A stretch of 64,000 bases of DNA from Chelativorans sp. ZYF759 (GTDB lineage: Bacteria > Pseudomonadota > Alphaproteobacteria > Rhizobiales > Rhizobiaceae), in NCBI RefSeq assembly GCF_012911015.1, contig NZ_WVVV01000002.1:368680-432679 (forward strand). Reading direction: 5' to 3'. Positions 50,337-58,384 of this stretch are shown in pieces. Made by a program: the position numbers and the translations under genes. The notes beneath the pieces were generated by a model. That model saw only the letters and a list, made by a program, of their open reading frames with translations, did no database searches and was not told the origin of the DNA. How positions within the stretch are numbered: the first letter of the stretch is position 1; each line of letters begins with the position of its first letter.

Positions 50337-50750
50337 TCAGCCCGGCATTCGTTCGAACGCCGGCAGCGCGGGATCGATCGCGTCCCAGGCGTGGCCGCGG
50401 AAGCTGTAGGTGAGTGCCTGCGGCTCGAACTGGCCCGGGTCGTCCAGGCTGGTCGCATGGACCGCGATCAGGTCGGGCATCGCCGCGAAGGTCAGGAAGA
50501 CCGGCGTGCCGCAGGTCGGTCAGAAGGCATGGATCTTGTCGTTGCCGCTGTCGCCCGCGACCCGCCAGGTGTTTGCCTCGCCCTCGATCCTCATATCGGC
50601 GCGCTGCGCGAAGGTCAGATAGGAGCCGTGCCCCGTGCCGCTGCGTTTCTGGCAGTCCAGGCACTGGCAGTGGTTCTGGAAAATCGGCGCACGGCTGGTC
50701 TCGTAACGGATCGCGCCACACGCGCATCCGCCGCTGTAAATTCTGGTCAT
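50337..50750 (-). pseudogene. GFA (CENP-V) family gene interrupted by an in-frame UGA at a conserved Cys
   Basis: A 137-codon frame of the glutathione-dependent formaldehyde-activating (GFA) family, a zinc-binding fold. Codons 1-76 give the expected GGCACGAIRYE and CQCLDCQKRSG cysteine motifs. The frame then reads HAF-UGA-PTCGTPVFLTF: at 50520-50522 a UGA stands where the family has the first Cys of its CPxCG motif, and 60 further codons remain clean up to the normal end. A point nonsense change is simplest; selenocysteine or a base error are alternatives. The gene follows the SRPBCC gene by 38 bases in the ArsR-headed operon. Confidence 0.75.
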
Positions 50751-50788
50751 GATGGTGGTCCTCGGAATACGCCCGGTTCGACGCCGGA

Positions 50789-51253
50789 TCAGGCGGCCTT
50801 CGGCTTGGCGAAGATGTCGAGACCCTGGCCCGTCTCCAGGAAGGATTTCAGGCTCGACAGCACCGCCGGCCAGCCCTTGCTGATGCCGTTCGCCATCCCG
50901 CTGCCGGCCTCCAGCTCGTCATGGCTGACAGTCAGCCGCACCATGTCGTCATATTCGACGATGTCGAACGTCACCCGGCTGTGCGCGGCCGGATCTTCGG
51001 CCTGCGAGGCGTTGGCCCAGCTGATGACGAGACGTGTCGGTGGCGACGCCTCGATCACCTTGCCGACGAGTTCGACGGTTCGCTCGTCATTGGCGCGGAT
51101 GTGCTCCCACTTCGAGCCCGGCCGCCAGTCGGAGACGTTCTCGTGGCCCCAGTAACGCTTCGCTATATCCGGTTTGGTGATCGCCTCGAAAACCTTCTCC
51201 GGCGTCGAGCTGATGTAGGTCACATACACGAAACTGGTGGTCTCTCTCGTCAT
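50789..51253 (-). CDS. SRPBCC (AHSA1-like) protein coupled to ArsR
   Basis: A 154-residue SRPBCC-fold protein of the AHSA1 type: FVYVTYISSTPEKVFEAITKPDIAKRYWGHENVSDWRPGSKWEH, RLVISWANASQ, VTFDIVEYDDMVRLTVSHDEL and KGWPAVLSSLKSFLETGQGL. This is the type usually encoded right after an ArsR regulator, and here the ATG overlaps the ArsR stop as TGATG. The ligand is unknown. Likely controlled by ArsR through the operator at 51596-51615. Confidence 0.86.
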   Translation of the reverse strand: MTRETTSFVYVTYISSTPEKVFEAITKPDIAKRYWGHENVSDWRPGSKWEHIRANDERTVELVGKVIEASPPTRLVISWANASQAEDPAAHSRVTFDIVEYDDMVRLTVSHDELEAGSGMANGISKGWPAVLSSLKSFLETGQGLDIFAKPKAA

Positions 51254-51570
51254 CACTGCTCTCCTTCGAGCTCGTTCTTCAGATCATGCAGCAGGCCGAG
51301 CCGCTGATGCTCGAACTTCCGCACCCACCGCTCGTAGACCTCGTAGAGAGGCACCGGATTGATGAAGTGCCGCTTTTCCCGGCCGCGCCTGACCGTACTC
51401 ACGAGATTGGCCGCCTCCAGGATGCCGAGGTGCTGCGTCGCCGATTGCCGGGCCATGTCCAGATTCTCGCAAAGCTGGCCGAGCGTCTGGCCGTTCGTTT
51501 CACTCAAGAGATCGAGCAGCTTTCGCCGGGTGGGGTCGGCCAGCGCCTTGAAAACCTTGTCTGTATCCAT
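51253..51570 (-). CDS. ArsR-family transcriptional repressor
   Basis: A 105-residue winged-helix repressor: VFKALADPTRRKLLDLLSETNGQTLGQLCENLDMARQSATQHLGILEAANLV and a wing with VRRGREKRHFINPVPL. It lacks the ELCVCDL metal-binding motif of classical ArsR; the single Cys in QLCENLD is not a metal site. It belongs to the SRPBCC-linked subgroup. It heads the run ArsR, SRPBCC, GFA, SRPBCC. A perfect 9-base inverted repeat 25 bases upstream of its start is the probable operator, giving autoregulation. Confidence 0.88.
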   Translation of the reverse strand: MDTDKVFKALADPTRRKLLDLLSETNGQTLGQLCENLDMARQSATQHLGILEAANLVSTVRRGREKRHFINPVPLYEVYERWVRKFEHQRLGLLHDLKNELEGEQ

Positions 51571-51595
51571 CGTCTCACTCGTTGTGTGGGCACAT

Positions 51596-51615
51596 ATGCA
51601 GGTAAATACCTGCAT
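51596..51615. promoter_or_regulatory. Probable ArsR operator
   Basis: ATGCAGGTA and TACCTGCAT form a perfect 9-base inverted repeat separated by AA, centred about 35 bases upstream of the ArsR start codon. Position and symmetry match an autoregulatory dimer site overlapping the promoter. Assignment to this ArsR is inference. Confidence 0.6.
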
Positions 51616-51720
51616 GTCAAGCGCAGTCTTTTGCCTGCATGCGGAATCGCGGACCACTATCCCTTGTCCGACGGGAGCGGTCACTGGCGGTGACGGTCGT
51701 TTTCGCTGTAGTCTGTCCCG

Positions 51721-52569
51721 ATGCGGAACGAACCAGACCTGCCGGCCACTCTTCCCCGGCCGGGCACGATCCACATCGCCAATGAACGCTTCCGGCTCCT
51801 CAAGGTGCCGGCCCCGCCCGCGCTCGCCGGCCTCGTGCAGGATTTTGCCCTTTACCGGGAGTTTTCGCCAAAACCCATCCGCCAGACCGAAACCGCCTCG
51901 CTGGTCGTGCCGCTGCTGATCGGATTTGCCGACCCATTCGACATGGCGCTCGGCCGCGAGCCGCGCGCCGACGAGGGTTTCCAGAGCTTTACGGCGGGCC
52001 TTTGCCTGGCACCTGTGATGATCCGCTCGGCCGGCGGCTCCTCCTGCCTCGAGATCACGCTGACCCCGCTCGGCGCGCGCCGGTTCTTCGGCCTGCCGAT
52101 GAGCGAACTGACCCATCGGATGGTGCGGCTCGACGATCTGGAGGACCGATCGCTGAACGCCCTTCGCCAGCGGCTCGGCAACGAACGCGACTGGACCCGG
52201 CGGCTCGCCATCGCCGAGGAATTCGTCAGCCGCCGGATCCTGGCCGGTGCGCCCCTCTCGCCCGCCGTGGCATGGGCCTATTCGTCCATCCTCGCCACGA
52301 AGGGCCGGATTTCCGTGACGCGGCTTGGCGAAAAACTTGACTGGAGCCGAAAACATCTTGCGCGGAAATTCCACGACGAGATCGGACTGGCCCCCAAGGC
52401 GATCTCGCGCATCGTGCGTTTTAATGCCGCGCAGGAGATGGCGAAAGCCGGCGAGGGCTGGGCCGGCATCGCGGCCGAATGCGGCTATGCCGACCAGGCC
52501 CATCTGTCGCGTGAGTTCCGCGACTTGGCGGGGCAACCCCCTACGGCCTGGCTGGCCGGCACCACCTGA
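51721..52569 (+). CDS. AraC-family transcriptional regulator
   Basis: A 282-residue regulator. The C-terminal third is the double helix-turn-helix: VTRLGEKLDWSRKHLARKFHDEIGLAPKAISRIVRFNAAQEMAKAGEGWAGIAAECGYADQAHLSREFRDLAGQPPTAW. The N-terminal part (about 200 residues) resembles the DUF6597-type ligand domain found in regulators next to VOC proteins. The VOC gene follows after 79 bases, so it is the likely target. Inducer unknown. Confidence 0.87.
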   Translation: MRNEPDLPATLPRPGTIHIANERFRLLKVPAPPALAGLVQDFALYREFSPKPIRQTETASLVVPLLIGFADPFDMALGREPRADEGFQSFTAGLCLAPVMIRSAGGSSCLEITLTPLGARRFFGLPMSELTHRMVRLDDLEDRSLNALRQRLGNERDWTRRLAIAEEFVSRRILAGAPLSPAVAWAYSSILATKGRISVTRLGEKLDWSRKHLARKFHDEIGLAPKAISRIVRFNAAQEMAKAGEGWAGIAAECGYADQAHLSREFRDLAGQPPTAWLAGTT

Positions 52570-52648
52570 CCGACAGGTAACATTCCTTCAAGATCGGTGG
52601 TCTCCACCATGCGAGAGTGGTTCATCATCCGCCTTGAAGGAGACCTCC

Positions 52649-53056
52649 ATGACCCGCACGATCGAACCGCCGCGCATCTACCCGACCTTCCGCTACCAGG
52701 ACGCGCTTTCCGTCCTCGACTGGTTCACCGATATTCTCGGTTTCGAAGTCCGCGAGAAGCATATCGAGGACGGCCGCCTCGGCCATGCCGAACTCGCCTT
52801 CGGCTCCTCCATGATCATGATGGGCGAGGCGGCGGAGGATTTCTTCGGCGGCATCGTGGGCCAGCCGGGCCACGAGGGCGGCAAGGCAACCTATGTGGCC
52901 ATCGACGACATCGACGCCCTGTTTGCGAGAGTTGAGGCTTCGGGCGTGGCCATCGAGCAGGGTCTCACCGAGCGACCCTATGGCAGTCGCGAATTCATCT
53001 GCCGCGACCCTGGTGGCAATGTCTGGTGTTTCGGCACCTACTGGCCGAAGGCCTGA
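52649..53056 (+). CDS. VOC-superfamily (glyoxalase/bleomycin-resistance-like) protein
   Basis: A 135-residue protein with the paired beta-alpha-beta-beta-beta VOC fold: PTFRYQDALSVLDWFTDILGFEVREKHIEDGRLGHAELAFG, and KATYVAIDDIDALFARVEASGVAIEQGLTERPYGSREFICRDPGGNVWCFGTYWP. The metal ligands expected for an active glyoxalase (His near the start and Glu or His near the end) are not clear, so a binding protein is as likely as an enzyme. AAGGAG precedes the ATG at 52649. It follows the AraC regulator. Confidence 0.83.
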   Translation: MTRTIEPPRIYPTFRYQDALSVLDWFTDILGFEVREKHIEDGRLGHAELAFGSSMIMMGEAAEDFFGGIVGQPGHEGGKATYVAIDDIDALFARVEASGVAIEQGLTERPYGSREFICRDPGGNVWCFGTYWPKA

Positions 53057-53143
53057 CAGGCAACGCGTCCCAGCTCTGCCCGCATGGACGTTGCGCACCT
53101 CCCGCATTGGGCTAGATTGGGCCCGATCAAAAGGGAGGATCAC

Positions 53144-54319
53144 ATGGACGCGATCGCCGAAAGGGCTCCAGGCCAGTTCGATCTCAACGAGGATCAGCGT
53201 GCGATCCAGGACATGACCGTCGCCTTCGCGGCCGAGCGCGTCGCGCCTTTCGCGCTCGAATGGGACCGCGAGCGTCATTTCCCGGCCGACGTGATCCGCG
53301 AGACCGGCCCGCTGGGCTTCGGCGGCATCTATGTCGGCGAGGATGTCGGCGGCTCCGGCCTCGGCCGCCTGGATGCCGTTCTCATCTTCGAGGCGCTGGC
53401 GGCCGCCTGCCCGGGATTCTCCTCCTTCATATCGATCCACAACATGGCCGCCTGGATGATCGATACCTTCGGCTCCGACGACCAGCGCCAGCGCATGTTG
53501 CCGAAGCTCACCTCCATGGAATGGCTGGCGAGCTATGCGCTGACCGAACCGGGCTCCGGCTCCGACGCCGCCGCGCTCAAGACACGCGCCGTGCAGTCCG
53601 GCGGCAATGGCGGCGACTATGTGCTCAACGGCGCCAAGCAGTTCATCTCGGGCGCCGGCGATTCCGATGTCTACGTCACCATGGTCAGGACCGGCGAGGA
53701 TGGGCCGAAGGGCATCTCCACCATCGTCGTGCCGAAGGACGCGCCGGGTCTCTCCTTCGGTGCGGTGGAAAGCAAGATGGGCTGGCACATGCAGTCGACC
53801 CGCCAGGTGATATTCGAGGACTGCAAGGTGCCTGCCGAGAATGTCCTGTCGGGCGAAGGCTCGGGCTTTCGTATCGCCATGGCGGGCCTGGACGGCGGCA
53901 GGCTCAACATCGCCGCCTGCTCGCTGGGCGGCGCGCAGGCGGCTGCCGACAAGGCACTCTCTTATGCCGGCGAGCGCCAGGCCTTCGGCCAGACCATCGA
54001 CCGTTTCCAGGCGCTGCAGTTCAAGCTGGCCGACATGGAGACCGATCTCCAGGCCTCGCGGACCCTGCTCTACACCGCCGCCGCCCGGCTCGACGCCAAG
54101 GCCCACGACGCGTCCAAATGGTCGGCCATGGCCAAGCGTTTCGTCACCGACCGCTGCTTCGACGTCGCCAATGACGCGCTGCAGATCCATGGCGGTTACG
54201 GCTATCTGCACGAATACGGCATCGAGAAGCTGGTGCGCGACCTGCGCGTCCACCAGATCCTCGAAGGCACCAACGAGATCATGCGCGTCATCATCGCCAG
54301 GCAGCTGATCGGGAGATAG
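53144..54319 (+). CDS. Acyl-CoA dehydrogenase, probably isobutyryl-CoA dehydrogenase
   Basis: A 391-residue FAD enzyme. ACAD motifs are YALTEPGSGSDAAALKTRA and GAKQFISGAGDSDVYVTMVRTG in the middle domain, FEDCKVPAENVLSGEG, and the C-terminal QIHGGYGYLHEYGIEKLVRDLRVHQILEGTNEIMRVIIARQLI. It is followed after 35 bases by 3-hydroxyisobutyrate dehydrogenase, so isobutyryl-CoA to methacrylyl-CoA in valine degradation is the likely step (family plus context). The start has GGGAGG upstream. The enoyl-CoA hydratase and hydrolase of the pathway are not in the window. Confidence 0.87.
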   Translation: MDAIAERAPGQFDLNEDQRAIQDMTVAFAAERVAPFALEWDRERHFPADVIRETGPLGFGGIYVGEDVGGSGLGRLDAVLIFEALAAACPGFSSFISIHNMAAWMIDTFGSDDQRQRMLPKLTSMEWLASYALTEPGSGSDAAALKTRAVQSGGNGGDYVLNGAKQFISGAGDSDVYVTMVRTGEDGPKGISTIVVPKDAPGLSFGAVESKMGWHMQSTRQVIFEDCKVPAENVLSGEGSGFRIAMAGLDGGRLNIAACSLGGAQAAADKALSYAGERQAFGQTIDRFQALQFKLADMETDLQASRTLLYTAAARLDAKAHDASKWSAMAKRFVTDRCFDVANDALQIHGGYGYLHEYGIEKLVRDLRVHQILEGTNEIMRVIIARQLIGR

Positions 54320-54354
54320 GCGGCTCGCCGAGCCAGCCACATCGGGGAGGACAC

Positions 54355-55239
54355 ATGACCACCATCGCATTCATCGGCCTCGGCAATATGGGCAATCCCA
54401 TGGCCGCCAATCTGGTCAAGGCGGGGCACGCGGTGCGTGGTTTCGACCTCATGGCCGCCAATCTGGAGACGGCGAAGGCAAATGGGGTCGCCATCGCCGC
54501 CGATGCCCGCGCGGCCGTCGAGGGCGCCGATGTCGTCGTCACCATGCTGCCCGCCGGCAGACATGTGCTGTCGGTCTATGAGGACATCGTGCCGGCCGCG
54601 GCCAGTGGCACGCTATTCATCGATTCCTCCACCATCGACGTCGACTCCGCGCGAAAGGCGCATGCCATCGCAACCGAAGGCGGCATGCTGTCGATCGACG
54701 CGCCGGTGTCGGGCGGCGTCGGCGGCGCGGAAGCGGGAACCCTCACCTTCATGGCCGGTGGTTCGCAAGAAGCCTTCGCCAAGGCCGAGCCGGTCCTGGA
54801 GCCGATGGCCGGCCGCGTCGTCCATTGCGGCGAGGCCGGCGCCGGTCAGGCGGCCAAGATCTGCAACAACATGATCCTGGGCATTTCGATGATCGGTGTC
54901 GGCGAAGCCTTCGTGCTGGCCGAAAAGCTCGGCCTCTCCCACCAGGCACTTTTCGACGTGGCCTCCACCTCATCGGGTCAGTGCTGGTCGCTGACCACTT
55001 ACTGCCCGGTGCCCGGCCCCGTCCCGAATTCGCCCGCCAACCGCGACTACAAGCCGGGCTTCGCCGCTGCCCTCATGCTGAAGGATCTGCGGCTGGCTCA
55101 GGAGGCTGCCCAATCGGCAGGCGCCGTCACGCCGCTCGGCGCCGAGGCAACCCAGCTCTATGCGCTGTTTGAAGCCATGGGCCATGGCGGCACGGATTTT
55201 TCCGGCATCATCAACTTCCTGCGCGGCAGGGCGGGCTGA
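54355..55239 (+). CDS. mmsB: 3-Hydroxyisobutyrate dehydrogenase
   Basis: A 294-residue beta-hydroxyacid dehydrogenase that oxidises 3-hydroxyisobutyrate to methylmalonate semialdehyde in valine degradation. NAD motif: IAFIGLGNMGNPMAANLVKAGHAVRGFD. Substrate and catalytic regions are DAPVSGGVGGAEAGTLTFMAGG, the lysine in GAGQAAKICNNMILGISM, and YKPGFAAALMLKDLRLA. GGGGAGG precedes the ATG. It is the partner of the acyl-CoA dehydrogenase directly upstream. It could also act on related hydroxyacids, but context supports MmsB. Confidence 0.9.
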   Translation: MTTIAFIGLGNMGNPMAANLVKAGHAVRGFDLMAANLETAKANGVAIAADARAAVEGADVVVTMLPAGRHVLSVYEDIVPAAASGTLFIDSSTIDVDSARKAHAIATEGGMLSIDAPVSGGVGGAEAGTLTFMAGGSQEAFAKAEPVLEPMAGRVVHCGEAGAGQAAKICNNMILGISMIGVGEAFVLAEKLGLSHQALFDVASTSSGQCWSLTTYCPVPGPVPNSPANRDYKPGFAAALMLKDLRLAQEAAQSAGAVTPLGAEATQLYALFEAMGHGGTDFSGIINFLRGRAG

Positions 55240-55351
55240 AGACCCCCTGTTCCGCTGCGTCATCTTCCCGATGCAAAAAAATGCCGGATTCAGATTTGCT
55301 TAAGCTCCTGATAACCGCACGGTAACGATGTCCCGCTAGAAACGGACACAA

Positions 55352-55403
55352 GGCGGCCGGCACAGCCGCCCCCCGCTCCGGAAAAGGTATTGCGTACCGG
55401 AGC
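55352..55403. other. Two adjacent perfect hairpins in an intergenic region
   Basis: GGCGGC with GCCGCC (6 bp, 7-base loop, 55352-55370) is followed four bases later by GCTCCGG with CCGGAGC (7 bp, 15-base loop, 55375-55403). They lie between the mmsB stop and a convergent gene. No run of T follows. They could be a terminator pair or part of a small RNA. Confidence 0.35.
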
Positions 55404-55502
55404 CGACAGTTTCGCAGCGTATCGAGTAAGCGAATGCCGTGCGTATCTTCGGCAAGGCCGCGTCCTCCGGTTCGGAGCACGCGGCTTTTGCCGTTTTACG
55501 CG

Positions 55503-55856
55503 CTATTTGCTCCTGGCCAGGCGCCTGTAATTGGCGCGCACGGCCTTGCCGGATGGAACCATCGCCGCATCCATCGCCTGCTCGATGGCCTTGCCGTTCA
55601 TGAGAGAGGGCGTGCGTCCCGCCATCACCTCCGGCCAGAAGCTGAACATCGACCCCACAAGGCTGGTTTGGGCCGCTGCCATTCCTTCGGCAAAAGCTTT
55701 CGCCTTTTCGCTGCCGGCCAGCAGAGTTTCCGTGCGTACTGAGGTGTGGCTCTGCGCCTCGGCCATCAGCAGCGGCATGCGCATCGCCATGACGGCGGGC
55801 ACAAGCATGAGTTGGCCCGCACTACGCTTGGCGCTGCGGGATAGTTTTCTCGCCAT
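55503..55856 (-). CDS. Hypothetical protein, helical, possibly phasin-like
   Basis: A 117-residue protein I do not recognise firmly. It has a basic start (MARKLSRSAKRSAG), a hydrophobic Met- and Ala-rich stretch (LMLVPAVMAMRMPLLMAEA), then a helix with ETLLAGSEKAKAFAEGMAAAQTSLVGSMFSFWPEVMAG, and a basic C-terminus (RANYRRLARSK). Charged alternation recalls phasin-like granule or membrane-surface proteins. GGAG lies 8 bases before the ATG. It runs in the same direction as the AhpD-like gene 37 bases upstream and may be co-transcribed. Confidence 0.65.
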   Translation of the reverse strand: MARKLSRSAKRSAGQLMLVPAVMAMRMPLLMAEAQSHTSVRTETLLAGSEKAKAFAEGMAAAQTSLVGSMFSFWPEVMAGRTPSLMNGKAIEQAMDAAMVPSGKAVRANYRRLARSK

Positions 55857-55893
55857 GTCGAATGCTCCGACCGGGCCCGCGCGGCCGGTCAAT

Positions 55894-56298
55894 TCAGGGG
55901 AGAAACTGCGGATCGACGGGCGGCCGCAGGCCATTGGCGAGACGGTTGGTCTCGTTGGCCATCCCCACAACGGCCAGAAGCTCCATCAGTTGCGCCTCGC
56001 TCATGCCTTTCGCACGCGCCGCGGCCGTGTGCGAGAAGGTGCAGTACTCGCAATTATTGGTGGCCGAGACGGCGATGTAGATCATCTCCTTGGTCAAAGG
56101 ATCGAGCGCGCCCGGCGCCATCACCTCGCGGATGCTTTCCCAGGTCCTCTTCAGCAGCTTCGGATCATGCGCCAGCACCTTCCAGAAATTGTTGATCCAG
56201 TCCGTCCCCCGCGCATTCATGATGTCGTCATAGACGGCACGCACCTCCGGCGAGGCATCCCCGATCTCGATCAGCGGGACGATGGATGATTGCGACAT
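55894..56298 (-). CDS. Carboxymuconolactone decarboxylase/AhpD-like protein
   Basis: A 134-residue protein of the AhpD-like (CMD) family. The catalytic stretch is IYIAVSATNNCEYCTFSHTAAARAKGMSEAQLMELL, with the CxxC pair and His of the thiol-active AhpD group. The N-terminal helix EVRAVYDDIMNARGTDWINNFWKVLAHDPKLLKRTWES is typical. Such proteins reduce peroxides or disulfides; no AhpC is nearby. The gene diverges from the HigB gene with 66 bases between the starts. Confidence 0.88.
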   Translation of the reverse strand: MSQSSIVPLIEIGDASPEVRAVYDDIMNARGTDWINNFWKVLAHDPKLLKRTWESIREVMAPGALDPLTKEMIYIAVSATNNCEYCTFSHTAAARAKGMSEAQLMELLAVVGMANETNRLANGLRPPVDPQFLP

Positions 56299-56342
56299 GA
56301 TTTTCTCCTGGACGTTGAGTTCAATTGCATCTCCAAGGATTG

Positions 56343-56362
56343 TACGTTATATGTATCACGTA
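56343..56362. promoter_or_regulatory. Probable HigBA operator overlapping the promoter
   Basis: TACGTTATATGTATCACGTA is an imperfect palindrome (one mismatched pair). It overlaps TTATAT (56347-56352), which lies 16 bases after TTGCAT (56325-56330), a plausible -35/-10 pair. It ends two bases before the higB ATG, so the mRNA may be leaderless or nearly so. HigA would bind here (inference). Confidence 0.45.
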
Positions 56363-56364
56363 TC

Positions 56365-56646
56365 ATGATCAAGTCGTTCGCCGACCGGCGCACTGAGCAG
56401 TTCTATCGCGAAGGCATTTGCCCGAAAGCCTGGCGCCATTTCGAGGAGCGCGCGCTGGTGAAGCTCGACATGATCAACCACGCGGCCACCCTGGATACCC
56501 TGCGTTTCCCGCCGGGCAACAGGCTGGAAAAGCTGAAGGGCGACCGTAGGGAACAGTGGAGTATCCGGATCAACGACCAGCACCGCATCTGCTTCCAATG
56601 GGCCGGCGAGGACGCGTTCGAGGTCGAGATTGTGGATTATCATTGA
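56365..56646 (+). CDS. higB: HigB-type toxin (RelE/ParE superfamily)
   Basis: A 93-residue mRNA-interferase-type toxin. It begins MIKSFADRRTEQFYREG, as HigB-1 proteins do, with core RFPPGNRLEKLKGDRREQWSIRINDQHRICFQW and a final VEIVDYH. Conserved basic and aromatic residues (RRE-WSIRIN, H) match the family, which cleaves ribosome-bound mRNA. It precedes its antitoxin, the reverse of most toxin-antitoxin operons but normal for HigBA. The upstream in-frame ATG is rejected because it would delete the promoter region. Confidence 0.92.
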   Translation: MIKSFADRRTEQFYREGICPKAWRHFEERALVKLDMINHAATLDTLRFPPGNRLEKLKGDRREQWSIRINDQHRICFQWAGEDAFEVEIVDYH

Positions 56647-56656
56647 GGATAAAGAC

Positions 56657-56953
56657 ATGACGCGCGTGACGACCCACCCCGGCCGGATGCTCTATCTGGA
56701 GTTCATGGAGCCGCTCGGCCTCAGTTCGCGGGCGCTCGCCGAGAGGATGTGCGTGCCGGCCAACCGGGTCAGCGAGATGGTTGCCGGCCGGCGATCCATG
56801 ACCGCCGACACGGCAATCCGGCTTGAGCACCTCTTCGGGATGCCCGCGGATTTCTGGCTGCGGGTGCAGGCCGGCCACGATGCCACGAAAGCCCGTGCGG
56901 AAAACGACTATTCCGCCATCAGGCCATTCGACACGTCGCAACTGGTCTCCTGA
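56657..56953 (+). CDS. higA: HigA antitoxin (XRE family)
   Basis: A 98-residue antitoxin and repressor. The helix-turn-helix is MEPLGLSSRALAERMCVPANRVSEMVAGRRSMTADTAIRLEHLF, with the recognition helix in NRVSEMVAG, followed by MPADFWLRVQAGHDATKARAEN, the HigA-type C-terminal end. It starts 10 bases after the higB stop and should neutralise HigB and repress the promoter through the palindrome at 56343-56362. The aminotransferase gene converges on its 3' end with six bases between. Confidence 0.92.
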   Translation: MTRVTTHPGRMLYLEFMEPLGLSSRALAERMCVPANRVSEMVAGRRSMTADTAIRLEHLFGMPADFWLRVQAGHDATKARAENDYSAIRPFDTSQLVS

Positions 56954-56959
56954 TCCAGG

Positions 56960-58336
56960 CTATTTCCGCAGATCGGCTTCCGCCAGATCGAGCGCTTTCG
57001 AAATACGCTCGGCCGCCATGTCGATCGTCTCCTTCGTCCAGATCAGCGGCGGCGACAGGATCATCGTGTCGCCCACGGCGCGCATCATCATGCCGTTGAC
57101 GATGGCATGGTCGCGCACGGCCACGGACGCAGCCCCCTCGCCCGCGAAGCGCTCCTTTGTAGCCTTGTCCTTGACGATCTCGATGGCCGCCAGCAGCCCG
57201 AAGGTGCGGACCTCGCCGACGATGCCGTGGCCCGAGAGCGCCTCTGTCAACGCCTTGCGCAGATAGGGACCGGTCTCCTCGCGCACACGTTCGATCATGC
57301 CCTCCTTCTCGATGATGTCGAGATTGGCGAGCGCCACCGCGCAGGCGACCGGATGACCCGAATAGGTGTAGCCGTGGTAGAACTCGCCGCCCTTTTCCAC
57401 GAGGGTCGACGCGATACGGTCGCCAACCAGCAGGGCCGACAGCGGCTGATAGCCCGAGGTGAGCGCCTTGGCCGTGGTAATCGTGTCGGCTTCGATGCCG
57501 TAGGTCTGGGCGCCGAACCACTCGCCCGTGCGCCCGTAGCCCGTAATCACCTCGTCCAGCATCAGCAGCACGTCGTATTTCTTGCAGATGCGCTGGATCT
57601 CCGGCCAGTAGCTCTCCGGCGGGATCTTCACCCCACCCGCGCCCTGGATCGGCTCGCCGATGAAGGCCGCGACGTTCTCGGCACCCGCCGCCAGGATCGC
57701 CTCCTCCACGGCGCGCGCTGCCCTGAGCCCGAAATCGTGGTCGCTCTCGCCGGGCTCCGCCAGCTCGAACGCATAAGGCGGCATCACGTGGTCGATGTTG
57801 GGTACGGCGCCATAGAGCTGGTCGCGCATGGCCGGCATTCCCCCCAGCGACGTGCCGGCGATGGTCGAACCGTGATAGGCCCATTTGCGCGCGATGATCC
57901 GGTTCTTCTCCGGCTTGCCCTCGAGCGCCCAGTAGTGGCGCACGAGCCGGAGAGCCGTGTCATTGGCTTCCGAACCCGACGAACCGTAAAAAACCTGCTT
58001 GATATTGTCGGGCGAAATGCGGGCGAGTTTTTCGGCCAGAAGCACCGGCGTCGGCGTCGTGCAGCGGAAGAAAGAATTGTAGTAGGGCAACTCCTTCATC
58101 TGCTCGTAGGCGGCCTCCGCCAGCTCGTGCCGGCCATAGCCGATATTCACGCACCAGAGCCCGGCCATGCCGTCGAGCAGTTCGTTGCCTTCGCTGTCGT
58201 AGATGAAGGGGCCGTCGGCGCGCACGATCATGCGGCTGCCTGCTTCGCGCAGATCCTTGTGGTCGGTGAAGGGATGGAGGTGATGCGCTGCGTCGATATT
58301 CTGAAGCTGCTGCAGGGAAAAGTTCTTGTAGGCCAT
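56960..58336 (-). CDS. Class III aminotransferase (omega-amino acid or polyamine:pyruvate type)
   Basis: A 458-residue PLP enzyme of the aspartate-aminotransferase superfamily, class III. The PLP lysine is in TTAKALTSGYQPLSALLV, and the acidic residue in VLLMLDEVITGYGRTGEWFGA. Other family parts are HHLHPFTDHKDL at the start, FYGSSGSEANDTALRLVRHYW and GYTYSGHPVACAVALANLDI. The closest groups are omega-amino acid:pyruvate and putrescine:pyruvate transaminases. The substrate is unknown. It may act with the SolA-like oxidase upstream on the same strand, but they are separated by about 200 bases. Confidence 0.88.
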   Translation of the reverse strand: MAYKNFSLQQLQNIDAAHHLHPFTDHKDLREAGSRMIVRADGPFIYDSEGNELLDGMAGLWCVNIGYGRHELAEAAYEQMKELPYYNSFFRCTTPTPVLLAEKLARISPDNIKQVFYGSSGSEANDTALRLVRHYWALEGKPEKNRIIARKWAYHGSTIAGTSLGGMPAMRDQLYGAVPNIDHVMPPYAFELAEPGESDHDFGLRAARAVEEAILAAGAENVAAFIGEPIQGAGGVKIPPESYWPEIQRICKKYDVLLMLDEVITGYGRTGEWFGAQTYGIEADTITTAKALTSGYQPLSALLVGDRIASTLVEKGGEFYHGYTYSGHPVACAVALANLDIIEKEGMIERVREETGPYLRKALTEALSGHGIVGEVRTFGLLAAIEIVKDKATKERFAGEGAASVAVRDHAIVNGMMMRAVGDTMILSPPLIWTKETIDMAAERISKALDLAEADLRK

Positions 58337-58384
58337 GTGCTTGTGTACTCCCGTTGAATCGATCCGGCAGGGCCGGCAGCGAAC

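Noticed and set aside
55434-55742. A 102-codon plus-strand ORF in the mmsB downstream gap
   Set aside because: It is composed of low-complexity sequence, overlaps the convergent hypothetical gene, and has no ribosome site.
56290-56364. Longer HigB starting at the upstream ATG
   Set aside because: It would place the promoter and operator inside the coding sequence; HigB proteins begin at MIKSF.
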